From Auxenochlorella pyrenoidosa (Eukaryota; Chlorophyta; Trebouxiophyceae; Chlorellales; Chlorellaceae), in contig KQ482042.1 of the NCBI GenBank assembly GCA_001430745.1, forward strand, positions 2,513,602 to 2,531,891: a stretch of 18,290 bases of DNA, in the 5' to 3' direction. The position numbers and the translations under genes are program-made. The notes under the pieces were generated by a model. The model saw only the letters and a list, made by a program, of their open reading frames with translations, ran no database searches and was not told where the DNA came from. Below, in pieces: positions 8,259 to 18,127 of the stretch. The number at the start of each line of letters is the position of its first letter. Within the stretch, counting starts at the first letter, position 1.

Positions 8259-11200
8259 TCAGCTGTCTATGCTACGCTCTAGGCTGTGCAGCGAGGAGGG
8301 CAGGTCCATGAGCAGCTGCAGGCGCGCCACCGCGTCGTGGAAGGATGGCCGCTGCCGAGGATTCTGCGTCCAGCAGTCCCTGCAGTGCGGAAGCAAACAG
8401 GTGGCAGCACGGCATGCTCGACAGCCCTGCAGTGTGTCCCCATGAACGCACCAACCTGCCTGCCTGCTGTTGTATTCAATGGCTATGGGCGACAGAAATT
8501 GTGGGGGCAGCAGCAGAGCAGGTGTGGGAGGTGACTAAGCAACCAAGCTGCTCTCAACCACGCCTTGAACACCTCGCCCCCTCCCTTTCAAGACAAGACC
8601 CAGTGCCAGCTCACCGCATCAGCTCGATGTAGGCAGCCAGGTGCACAAATCCGTCGCAATCCGCGCCGGGCAGCGCCTCTGGGGCCGGCACCTGCGGCCG
8701 CTTGCCATCCAGCACCGAGCGCCGTATCTGCGGCGGGGCGGGAGCAAGCAGGGGACACCGCACGGTGTGCATGGGAGGGCAGAGTGCTATGCAGCGACGG
8801 CGGTAGATTGAACGTCGCCACACGCAGAAGTGCTAGCCCAGGATCGCGTGCAAGCACAGGTGCTGCTCCGCCTGAAGCTGCGCACCTGGTAGGGGTGCAT
8901 GTTGCGCCACGGCAGCTGCCATGTCAACACCTCTGCACCACCAAAGTCAGGCAGCTTGAGACGGTCAGGAGCCATGCACCAGCTGAGGTCAGGCAGGCGG
9001 GGCATGTCAGGCGACCATTCCTAAACCAGGGGTCCTTAAACCAGGGTTGGATCGGGTGACCACAGCGTGGACGCCTGTTGCCCAAGCTCCTGTCTTCCTC
9101 ACCATACATGACAAGGCCGAATGCGTACACATCGCTCGCGGCGGTGGCGCGCTGCCCGTCCAGCACCTCTGGCGCCTGCGGTGAGAGGTCAGCCAGGGCT
9201 GCCGAGTTGCGTGGGACCAGGAAGGGTTGCGGCTTCATGGTTGGATGAAGCACGGGCGTCCTGGCTCGTGCAGCCCAGGCTGCATGGCACGTGCACGCCT
9301 TTGCCTGGACCCCAACTCGCCAGCCAGAGCGGATTGGTGGGCCCCTCCTCTGCGGCTGCGCCGGGCGCCTGGGTCCGCAGAATTTCACTGAGGTTGAAAT
9401 CGCACACCTGGGCGGGGGGAGCAGGCAGGCAGAGAGTAACAAGCAATTTCCGGGCCATACATGCCCTTTGCCTGCGTGCAAGGCCCACATGCGCAGCCAT
9501 GCACGGCGTGGCTGTCACTCGCGCCGGCCATTTTGCTCTGGCCCGGGGTGGTAAACCCATTGGGTGGGCCCTGTCCGGGGCCCACCTTGACGACCCAGTT
9601 GCGGTCCACCAGCTGCACAGCGGGGTGGCACAGGGGGCCCCACGGGCGGCTGAATCATGCCGTCAAGTGGTGAAGCTGCCGGGCTGGAGGACGAGTCGGG
9701 CATGTGCGTCCAGCCACCTGCTGTGTGTGCTTCGTGCGGCGTGTCATCCCCAGGCTCGGACCCATGGGCAGGGCCGCCCAGGCAGCAGCGTGACCCACCA
9801 GGTTTGGCGATTTGACGTCATGGTGGATGATGGGGGGCTCCCGCTTGTGCAGGTACAGCAGGCTGCAAGGGCGTGGGGGGTTGGCGCGTGGGGCAGCATG
9901 GGTGCCATGTGCGGGTGTACGTCCGGTGGGCACATCCCGCGCGGCAGCCCGCCAGGCCTTTCACACCCGACCGCTGGCGCCACAGGCGGCTCACCCGCGC
10001 GCCGCGTGAAACAGCATGCTGAGGCGGCGCTGCCAGGTCAGCTGCGCGGCGGCCTCGGGGTCGCGGGCCGCCTGGCGCAGCACATCCTGCGAGGCAGGGG
10101 GGCCAGCGGGCGCACCAAGAAGCTGCGGTCCGAATGCACGAGCCTAGGCATGGGGGAGCGAGGGGCAGGCCACAGGGCCATGCGCGCGCAGGGAGGGTAG
10201 CAGCGGCAGGTTTAGGCATTCCAGCGTGCACGCTGTGCAGCACACCAGCTGGGTCTGCAGTACCGCCCCGCCCCACTCACATACAGGCTCCCTCTGCTGC
10301 AGTACTCTGCAGAGGGGAGCGGCAGGGGCAGGGCATGGCAGGGTCAGGCTCAGGGCGGGCCAAGCAGCGTGCCAGCCCAGTTGCGCTCGTCAGCGGGCCA
10401 GTGCGGCTCTCTGGGGTCAAGCAGCCAGGGCAAACTCGACAGCCCGCGACAGGCGCTGCGCAGCGGAGCGCCTCCTGGCCCAGTGGTGTTGCTGCTGCAG
10501 AGCAGCGCGCCGGCTAGCCCCCAGCTGGCCCCAGCCTACCGGTGAGGATGCAGGGCGGCAGCGTGCACAGGCCCATGAAGGAAACCACGTTGGGGTGCCC
10601 TGCAAGGGGGGAAGCCGGGTGGTGGGCATGGCTGGGGACCTGAGCTGAAGCGGCGGGGCTGGCAGGGCTGCCTGGCGTTGTGGCCATGCTCCTGCCCCTC
10701 AAAGGGGCCACGCCGGGGCCAAGGGCCCAACCCCGCATTGAGGCACACTGAGACGGGCCTGCCCCCCCCCAGCCCACTCACGCATGCGGCTCATCACCAC
10801 TGCCTCCTCCTGCAGCTGCTTTGCCACGTCTGCAGGCAGCTCCAGCTCGGGGCCCGCCCCCGCCTCAGACCCATCTGCAGGGCGCGAAGATGGCACACAG
10901 CGGGTGGGTGGCTGGCGCACCTTTGCGGAGTTGGGGTGGTTTGAGCGGTGGACGCAGCCCGGGTTGTGGGCAAGCGTGGCACCCAGAGAAGGCAAGAGTG
11001 TGCAGGCTGAGCAGGTGCCCACTGGACACTCGGCCGCCCTTGCAGGGCGTCAGCACTGGCTTGGCCCCTTGCTGCTTCCCCCCTGGTGGGGCCCACCCGG
11101 GCTGATCAGGACCTTGACCGCCACCTGCACGGGCAGGGGCGGCAGCGGGTGAGTGAGGGCAGCGTCCCGGCCGGCGCCAAGGCCCCCAGCCTGCTGACAA

Positions 11201-11532
11201 AGCGACGTCGCGGCTGCGGGGCGCTCCACCCCACGGGCCCCCTGCTCACCGGCGTGGCATTCCACATGGCCAGGTCTGCAGCCGGGACCCCAGGGAGGAG
11301 GGTGTCAGTGTAGCGGTCTGCAAAGAGCCACGCTGCCAAGTCAACCAGGGCGCAATTCCCCTGCCCATCTGTACAGCCACCACGGATAGCCAACCCCAGC
11401 CCTCCACCCCTCAAAGAAATTCCTGCCCGCTTGCCCGGCCCTCAGCTCCCCCAGCCCCTGTCCACGTGCCCACTCACACACGCGGCCGTACGAGCCCCTG
11501 CCAACGAGCCTGTCCAGCTGGATGGCCTCCCA
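8259..11532 (-). other. TKL (Raf/CTR1-like) protein kinase domain, non-RD, DFN variant
   Basis: The domain spans exons 25-38. Motifs by residue of the visible protein: glycine loop GRGSYG 827-832; VAVK with the ATP Lys 847; RHPNVVSFMGLC 884-895; ILTEYCSRGSLYDVL hinge region; catalytic loop IIHHDVKSPNLLVD with Asp 958 and Asn 963; VCDFNLSEI with Asp 976; LAPEVLDG; ASDVYAFGLVMYEVLTWQLPW; DCWTQNPRQRPSF near the end. The wording SPNLLVDxNWxVKVCDF matches the Raf-like/CTR1 branch of TKL kinases rather than the RLK/Pelle branch of land-plant LRR receptor kinases. The catalytic Lys, both Asp and the Asn are kept, so activity is plausible. Confidence 0.9.
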
Positions 11533-14500
11533 GTCCACCGCCCAGCGCCGCACCTCCTCCGGCAGCGCCGAGGTGGCGGCACTGGCGGCGGAGGAGGGGG
11601 CGCGCGAGGCGGCCCCGCTGGGCTGCTGGCGCAGCGTGGCCAGGCGGGTGGAGATGAAGGTGAGGACGGGGTCCGACTCCAGGGAGTGCACGCTGCGGGG
11701 CTTGGGGGGGGGGGGGTCACAGCCATGAATGGGAGGGGACACCTGTGTGTTCACAGGGTGACACCTGGAGCCGGGCAGGCGCTCGGGTGCATGCGTGCCG
11801 CTGGGACACGCCTGGTGGCAGGGCGGTGGCAGCGGGCCCCACCTGGCCGACTGCGGTGTGGGCACGCTTGGGTCTGTGGGGAGCGACCCCGACACGCGGC
11901 CGGGCGGCCTCTGCCCAGCCAGGCCTGCCGTTGTGATGTAGCTGTGCGGGAGCAGGTTGCCTGGCGCCGCCCCCGTGCCGGGCGGCAGGTGCGACAGGCC
12001 CCCAGGGTCGGCTTCCGGCACCAGCTTGGACACCGCGGGCTCCGCCCCCTCGTCCTCCTCCAATCCAAACAGCAGCTTCCCGCTGCCATGGCTGGCAGAG
12101 TGGAGGGATGCCAGGCGCCCATGGCTGGCGCCCGACTTGGCGGCAGACGCCTGGCGGCGCAGCGGGGCTGCCCGGCGCCTGCGCCACCGCAGCACCAGGA
12201 AGGCCGCCGCTGCTGCCAGGGCTGCGAGTGCGCAAAGGCATGCAAGGGAGGGCAGATGGACGGTCGTGGCGCAGGCCGGAGGCAGCAAATGCAGCTGAGG
12301 AATTGACAGCAACACTCGCAGCGGGCAGAGGATGTTCAGGAGGCCAGTAGCGCTCACCCAGGCCGCCAGCCACCCCGCCGACAATGGCGCCCACAGGAGT
12401 GGACGAGGGCGCTGCCGCCGGCTCAGGGGCCGGCGAGGGTGGCGGTGATGATGCAGCAGCAGCCGACGGAGGCCTGCAGGACAAGCGCCAGGCAAAGAGG
12501 CGCTCGCACAGGGCAGGGCGCAGCGCTGACAGGAGGGTTTGGGAGGGCAGGCTTGGAGACCATGTGCAGCGGATTGATGAGGCGCATGTGGCAGCGCTGC
12601 CCAACTCACGCCTGGCCCTGGCACACGATCTCCCCCTTGGTGCACTGCTTTGACGGCGTGGCCTGAGGGTCGTCGCAAACCTGCAGGCGCCGAGGACAGT
12701 GGCGAGCAAGGCATGAAATGACTGCGCGCATGCGCCCGCGACGGCATCAGCAACGCCATCAACGCCTGCAGCAGCAGCTGCTGGGCGTGCGTGTGATGAC
12801 AAGGCCCTGGTACAGTGCCTATTACATGGTGTGGGCTGGCTTCCCGGCAGCTGCGCATCCCGGGCTCACCGCGGGCCGCAGCAGCGGCGGCACTGGGCCG
12901 CAGAACTGGGGGTTGCCGGCCAGCATTCTGCAGCGACGATGAGGGGGAGCTTGCCATGGAGGGGGTGACGGGTGGGGGCAGTACGGGGAGCTGGGCCTGG
13001 CAGGCATTCCTGAGAAAGCATGCAGCCCTCGATCATCAGCCGCATGCTCACAGTGATTGAAGTGCTGGCAACGCGGCAGTGGTGTTCCACGACGGTGGAA
13101 AGGAGCCTGCGCAGGAGCACCAGCACAAGGCTTCCCAGAGTCTGGGCGGGCACAGGGCAGCCACAATGGCTGGTGGCAGAGACCAGCCAGCTCACGATCT
13201 TGTCCGCCAAGCCCACCCACACGCTCCCGCCACTACCCACTGCCCATGGCAAGCACGTGTGCCCTGGACCAGCAGCCCAGGGAGGGCGCACCGCTCAGCC
13301 TGTTGTTGCGCAGCTCCATCGCGGCCAGCTGGGAGAAGGAGGTGTTGCTGGCCCAGGCCGCTGGCAGCGACCCGCTCAGCCGGTTGTTGTTCATCTCGCT
13401 GCAGGCAGGACGTGCGGGACCAGGGGCGCACCGCTGTGGAACGCCAGCGCCTCGGGACGCCCGCCAGGCCCCCCAGTACTGTCAAAATGGAAGTAGCGAC
13501 CATCGTGGAGGTTGCCCCACGGGGCGGGCCGCCCCACGTCCCCCCTCGCGGCCACCCCCAACCGCAGCCTGCTGCGCAGGGCGCGCTTGCCAGCCAGTGT
13601 GCTGGGGCTCACGCAGCTCGCATTGCGGTGCAGGCCAGGTGCGGGCAGCAAGCGGGGCTGGATAGAGCCTGGCAGCGCACTCACAACGAGGCAGCCAGTG
13701 GGAAGGAGGCGTTCCTGGCGCCCCATGTTTCGGGGAGGGGCCCTGTCAGCTGGTTGGTGTTCAAGTCGCTGCGAGAGGGCGGGCATGCAGACAATGGCGG
13801 AACGGCTTTAGTCGCCCGCTTGTTTCCGCGCGAACCCCTGAGCGCTCCACACGAGGCTGCACCTGGAGTTGTGTGTGGCGCTGCTGCCAGGCCATGCCTG
13901 GGCCTGATCCCCGCCCAGCTCACAGCAGCCAGAGCGCGGGGAAGGAGCCGTCAGATCCCCACTCCGGCGGGAGCGGGCCTGCACACCAGCACAGCAGTGC
14001 GTGCAGCACGGTCAGCCGGTACGGTCGGCGGGCGCGCGTGGTCCCGCGGTGGCGTGGCTGCGCGCGTGCGCCCCCCCCCCCCCCCCTTCCTTCCCGGGGC
14101 ACGGCAGCGCGGCCCGCCCCACCTGTCAGGCCCTTCTGGTTGTTCAGGTGGAGCTCCGCCAGCAGCGGGAAGCTGCCGTTACGGCCCCAGCTGACTGGCA
14201 GGGTGCCTGCAGCCCACGGCCATGGGCGCAGCAGTCAGAAGCAGTGCTGAGGAGGCGCCAGGCATGCCATGGCAACACTGCCAGGCACCACAAGGGCTGG
14301 CCCGTGTGGCTGCGGACCTTGTCAGGCCGCTCACCTGACAGGGAGTTGTTGCCCACATCCCTGCAGCACCCAGTGGTGGCAAGGAAGGCGGAGTGTAGGC
14401 AGCGCGGCGGGCAAAGCTGAGTATGGGCAACGCAAGCAGGGATTTGGGTGCATCCCTGTTCCCCTGGCGCCACTTGACGCCCTCGGCTGCTGGTGCAACC

Positions 14501-17500
14501 GGCACAGTCAACCCGGCTGTAGACTGTCGGCGCATGCACTTTGAGACCCTGCCCAGGCTCACAGGACGCTCAGGAACTTAAGGCTACTCCAATCGTCGGG
14601 GAGGGGCCCCGTCAGCGCGTTGCTGGCCAGGAAAATGTTTTGGAGGGCCACCGGGAACGGGGAGTTGGGCGCCGCCCAGCCGGGTGGCAGCGTGCCGTTG
14701 AGCCTGTTGCGCTCCAGGTGGCTGCAGCCCCGGGGTGGTGGGTTGGGGGGGGGTGAAGGGAAGGGTGGTGGGGTTTGGGGGGGGGGGCCTTGTTGGCTGG
14801 CCACGCTGAGGGATGCTGTACGGCTTCAGGGCTGGCGCTCTTGCCCAGCGACTCTCACATGACCTGCAGGATGGGGAACGCGTCGCTGCCGCTGGCCCAG
14901 CTGTCCGGGAGCGTCCCTGCGGGGGGTGAGCAAGGGAGACGAGGGTGCAGCGGACAGCGGACACGGGGTGTGCCCTGCGCCCTGCCAGGCTGCCTGCCAG
15001 GCTGCCCTGCAGCGATGTGCAACCTTCTGCAGGCGCTGCAGCACCCAGACCTACCGGTCAGCCTGTTGGAGCTGAGATCCCTGCAGTGCGACAGCAAGAT
15101 GGGCATGGCATGAGGCATCAGGCTTTCAAGTGGGAGGGAGGGAGCCAGCCCATGCCAGCCCTGCACCACCAGCACAGCACGCATGGACAAGGCCGGCAAG
15201 CGGCGCGGCAAGCTCACAATATCAAAAGGTTTGCAAAGGAGCTGCCAGCACCCCATTCTGTTGGCAGTGTGCCTGCAGAGGGCAGCCAACAGAACAGGCA
15301 TGTGGCAAGCAAGAGCGCAGCAGCCGGCCGGCAGGATGTGTGCTAAAACACGATGCTGGCGGTGCACACAGCTGGTTATGCCCTTGCCAATGCACGCCCT
15401 GGCAGCATGCAGTGCCTGCAAGCTCACCGTTGAGGTGGTTGTTGTAGAGCAGCAGGTTTTCCAGGGTGCTGCAGCAGGGAAGGCGGGGGAGCACGTTGCG
15501 CTGGGGCTGTTGTGAGGGGGGCCAGCGGCGGCCCGCCTGCACACTTCGTTCCAGCCTCCTCCACCAAGTGCACATAAATTCGGCAGGGCGCGGTGCCTCC
15601 GTGCCCACAAACTCTAGCAGGCCAGGGCGAGGCAGCACCTGGCATCAGTGCGGCACGCCCACCTGATGGCTGAGAGCTGCGGCGCCAGGGTGCCCTGCGC
15701 CCGCGCCTTGCAGGGCGGGTACACCGGGATCACCACCGGGGGCTCCTCGTAGGCCAGTGGCACATCCCCCGCAAAGTCGGCATCCGTCAGCTGGCAGCTG
15801 AGGTCGCTGCACAGCAGGCAGGTTGGGGGGCGAGTGGCAGGTTAGCTAGTTGGGCAGCTGTGCAGCGGGCGCAGGCTTCAGCCCCCAGGCTGCTGGGGCC
15901 ATCGCACTGTACTGTACCCGCTGGCTGGCCTGCCGTGGTTTGCCTACTCACACAGTGCTGATGGCGCCCTGCTTCGAGCAGGAGACGCCCCCCCACTTGC
16001 ACACAGGGGTGGCGGTATCCCAGCCGGTCAGGTTCTTGCCGCTGGCAAACTCCTGCCAGTTGCGGATGGCGGCCTTCTGAGCCAGCAGCGCTTGCACTGC
16101 AGTCCAATGGGGCGGGGGGGCAGGCGCGGCTAGGCAGGCAAGCGACAAGGCTGTAGGAGCAGCAGCCCAACGGCATGGCAGCTGTTGGCTGCCAGGCTCA
16201 CGGACAGCCCATGACGTGCTTGGCATGCGCCAGCAGCGGCCCCAGCATCACACTCACCGTCGGCATTGGAAGCGGCTGGGAAGCTGGCCACGCAGGGCTT
16301 GAGCAGCATGCCGGTGCACTCGGTGGCGCTGGCGGGGTTGCAGGCCTGGAGGGGCGGGCAGAACCCTGAGAGGGCGGGGTGGCGACAACCCACGAAGTGC
16401 CGCAGGGAGGGGCCAAGGGATGCGGGCCTGGCGCACTTCATGCACACGTGCCGCTATGTGCCTGCTGCTGGGCTCACCGCAGGGAACAGGTTTGCAGGGA
16501 CCGGGCCGCACAGCGCCGTGTTGTTGTCCAGGTCCCTGCTCGTCACAGCGGCAGCAGAAGGGGCGGGGTCTGTCCAACTGGGCGGCAGATGCAGGAGTGG
16601 GCCATGCGGTGTTCAGGCGGTCAGCCCAGCGCATGGGCCTGTGCAGCTGGGCCCTTGAGAGAACAGGCTCTGAAGCAAAGGACAGCGTGCGCACAGCCGG
16701 CCGCTCACAGTGAGGTGAGGCTGGGGAACGATGTGTTCAGGGACCAGGAAGCCGGGATGGAGCCTGCGCCAGGAGGGCAGATTGGCCAGCGCAAGCTTCG
16801 CAGCACCAAAAGCCCGGTGGGGAAAAAGCGCCCCTGCCTAAGAACCCTCGATCCTGCCCCTTGCTGCTCAGACAAATGCCTCCCCAATCCCCAACCCCAC
16901 CCGCAATTGACTGTCAGCGCCGAAAGTGCCCCTGCCGGCGGCACCGCGACCCACCCCGGAGGAAGTTGCTGTCCAGCTGCAGCACAGACAGCTTCTGGAA
17001 GCCCCCACGGCTAGCCCAGGCGTCTGGCAGGGTGCCCGTGAGGCCGTTGACAGACAGCAACCTGCAGGGTCCGGGTGTGGCAGAGCTGGGCGGGTGGTCT
17101 GTCAGGGATCTCACGAGCCAGTGCTAAAACGCACCAAGGCAATTTGACGGGCCACATTGTAATATCGGGATGAGCAGCTGATTGAACTGATGGGCTGGCA
17201 CGTGTCTGAGGGCGCTGATGGGTGCTCAGCGAGTGCGGCGGGGCTGGTCACACATTGCTGCCGCTCACTCCCAAGCTAAACTTACAGTGCAGCCTGGATG
17301 TGGTGGGCATGGGGCAGCAGGGCAGAAGGGCAGACCGTGGCAGCGGGCCCAGCCCAGCGCAGCTGGGGCCTGCCCCTGCACCCCGCTCACAGCTGGACGA
17401 GCGAGGGGAGGGCGGAGGCGTTGCCCCAGCTGTCGGGCAGCGCGCCCGTCAGCGCGTTGAACACCAGGTTGAGGTCCACCAGCTGCGCAAAGGCGCCGCT

Positions 17501-18127
17501 GGAGGCCCACTCGGCGGGCAGCGAGCCGTTCAGGCGGTTGTACTGGAGTGAGCTGCAAGCGCGAGCGGGGCAGGGGTGGGGGTGGGGGTGGGGGTGGGGA
17601 AGGCTGACGTGTGGATCGGCAGCCGGGGTGGGGTGCGGGAGACCCAGCGTGGTGCCAGCGGCCATGCTGCCGAGGGAGCACAGGGCACAGCAGCGCCTGG
17701 CAGGGCACAAGCGGGTTGACGCCAGCAGGGGAGCAGGTTTGCCAGCAGGTGGCCTCCGCTACCAGCTAGCCGGGCAGGAGCGCGGGCTCACAGCGCACGC
17801 AGCGCGGGCAGCGCGCCGGCGCGGGACCATGCCGCCGGCAGCGTGCCCCCCAGGCCCGTGTTGTTGCTCAGGTCCAGCAGTTCCAGCTTGGGGAAGTCAG
17901 CCCAGCTGTCGGGCAGGGTGCCTACGGCCGGGGGCAGGGGGCGGAGCGGGGAACGCCAGCATGGGCGAGGGTGGCACAGAGGCGCGCAGGCCGGCAGTGC
18001 AGCCGCTGGCTCGGCCGCAGTCCTCGCCATGCGCAGCAAATGCACCCCCATGCTGCCGGAGCATGCTGGCAACGTATATGACTATGTCGCTGGCCCCTCA
18101 CCTCCCAGCCTGTTGCTCCTCATGTCC
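8259..18127 (-). CDS. LRR receptor-like protein kinase with two tandem LRR ectodomain modules and a Raf/CTR1-like kinase domain; 5' end outside window
   Basis: Predicted single-pass plasma-membrane receptor kinase. I assembled 38 minus-strand exons: 18127-18102, 17921-17792, 17552-17391, 17061-16955, 16763-16709, 16535-16478, 16345-16258, 16096-15952, 15806-15663, 15468-15428, 15272-15218, 15080-15055, 14916-14859, 14721-14563, 14360-14335, 14206-14123, 13978-13924, 13768-13685, 13398-13292, 13106-13052, 12927-12870, 12680-12610, 12473-12358, 12221-11843, 11692-11478, 11275-11250, 11124-11097, 10874-10782, 10599-10540, 10306-10281, 10086-9995, 9862-9799, 9612-9586, 9407-9321, 9175-9103, 8932-8886, 8727-8615, 8379-8259. 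They total 1,119 complete codons plus TGA, all phases matching. Visible residues: LRR block 1 and cap about 1-179, Cys-rich linker 180-208, LRRNT-like cap 209-256, LRR block 2 and cap to about 574, Cys segment and Pro/Ala stalk to about 624, TM about 625-647, RWRRRR stop-transfer, juxtamembrane to about 815, kinase about 817-1110. The first exon starts mid-codon, so upstream exons, including any signal peptide, are missing. The ligand is unknown. Confidence 0.9.
9176..9320 (-). other. GC-AG intron in the kinase domain
   Basis: The exon ends ...CTCTGGCTG at 9321 and the intron starts GCGAGT; it ends CCGCAG before GCGCCAGAG. This junction gives NPLWLAPEVL with the kinase APE motif intact. The nearest GT donors give a wrong phase or destroy APE. 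Confidence 0.72.
11704..11716 (+). repeat. G13 homopolymer forming the C-rich tract of an intron
   Basis: On the gene strand this is 13 C about ten bases before the CAG acceptor of the exon starting at 11692. It serves as an extreme polypyrimidine tract. Confidence 0.75.
12190..12394 (-). other. transmembrane helix of the receptor kinase (split by an intron)
   Basis: The helix is encoded by 12394-12358 plus 12221-12190: VGAIVGGVAGGLALAAAAA followed by FLVL, then the basic stop-transfer RWRRRR. It is preceded by a Pro/Ala/Ser stalk. The intron 12357-12222 interrupts it in phase 1. Glycines spaced GxxxG-like on the N-terminal half could favour helix packing; that is inference. Confidence 0.87.
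12870..16096 (-). other. LRR ectodomain module 2: LRRNT-like N-cap, nine LRRs, C-cap
   Basis: Exon 8 (16096-15952) gives ALLAQKAAIRNWQEF, then CKWGGVSC, the W-x-G-V-x-C pattern of LRRNT_2 N-caps. Exons 9-20 give about nine LRRs with the same LPxxW consensus (GTLPTEW, GTLPDSW, GTLPPGW, GPLPDDW, GTLPVSW, GPLPPEW, GPLPETW, GSLPAAW, GSFPPSW). Exon 21 is the cap AGNPQFCGPVPPLLRPA, followed in exon 22 (12680-12610) by a three-Cys segment starting VCDDPQATPSKQC. Confidence 0.88.
14071..14086 (+). repeat. C16 homopolymer in an intron of the receptor kinase
   Basis: Sixteen consecutive C lie in the intron between exons 16 and 17, so the gene strand carries G16 there. It is length-unstable and prone to sequencing error. 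Confidence 0.85.
16478..18127 (-). other. LRR ectodomain module 1 (about six LRRs plus C-cap), 5' truncated by window
   Basis: Exons 1-6 encode repeats of about 27 residues fitting xLxxNxLxG(T/S/A)LPxxW followed by a variable region and FPxLxxL. Examples are RLNGSLPAEWASSGAF and GLTGTLPDAWASRGGF. The module ends with the cap NNTALCGPVPANLFPA. Exon 7 (16345-16258) follows with three Cys (ACNPASATEC...KPC), resembling the Cys segment after module 2. Both lie N-terminal of the membrane helix, hence presumably extracellular. Confidence 0.85.
17573..17599 (+). repeat. G-rich tandem repeat (G4-5 T)n in an intron, possible G-quadruplex
   Basis: Five runs of four or five G are separated by single T on the plus strand (the template strand of the gene). 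On the gene strand it is a CCCCCA-type tract about 20 nt upstream of the acceptor for exon 3. It fits the G-quadruplex pattern; whether one forms is not known. Confidence 0.8.

Noticed and set aside
9121..10200. 359-codon plus-strand open frame opposite the kinase exons
   Set aside because: It is an antisense shadow of conserved kinase exons and their introns, has no domain, and has low-complexity GC-driven composition.
11341..12957. 538-codon minus-strand open frame read as one exon
   Set aside because: It crosses introns. Only the juxtamembrane/TM exon and the start of the kinase exon are real, and splicing as listed restores the TM helix and the glycine loop.
13399..13684. Extra LRR exon in the intron between exons 18 and 19
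   Set aside because: No NxLxG or LPxxW signature is present, and exon 18 joins exon 19 directly in phase to give a normal repeat.
13079..14194. 371-codon plus-strand open frame
   Set aside because: It is antisense to several LRR exons, with no recognisable motif; typical of GC-rich shadow frames.
16258..16478. Gene boundary between the two LRR modules (two neighbouring genes)
   Set aside because: The cap exon ends at a good donor (GTGAGC) in phase 0 rather than a stop. An acceptor at 16346 continues in phase 0 into the Cys-rich exon, which joins the LRRNT exon in frame. A single gene is simpler, though transcript data would settle it.
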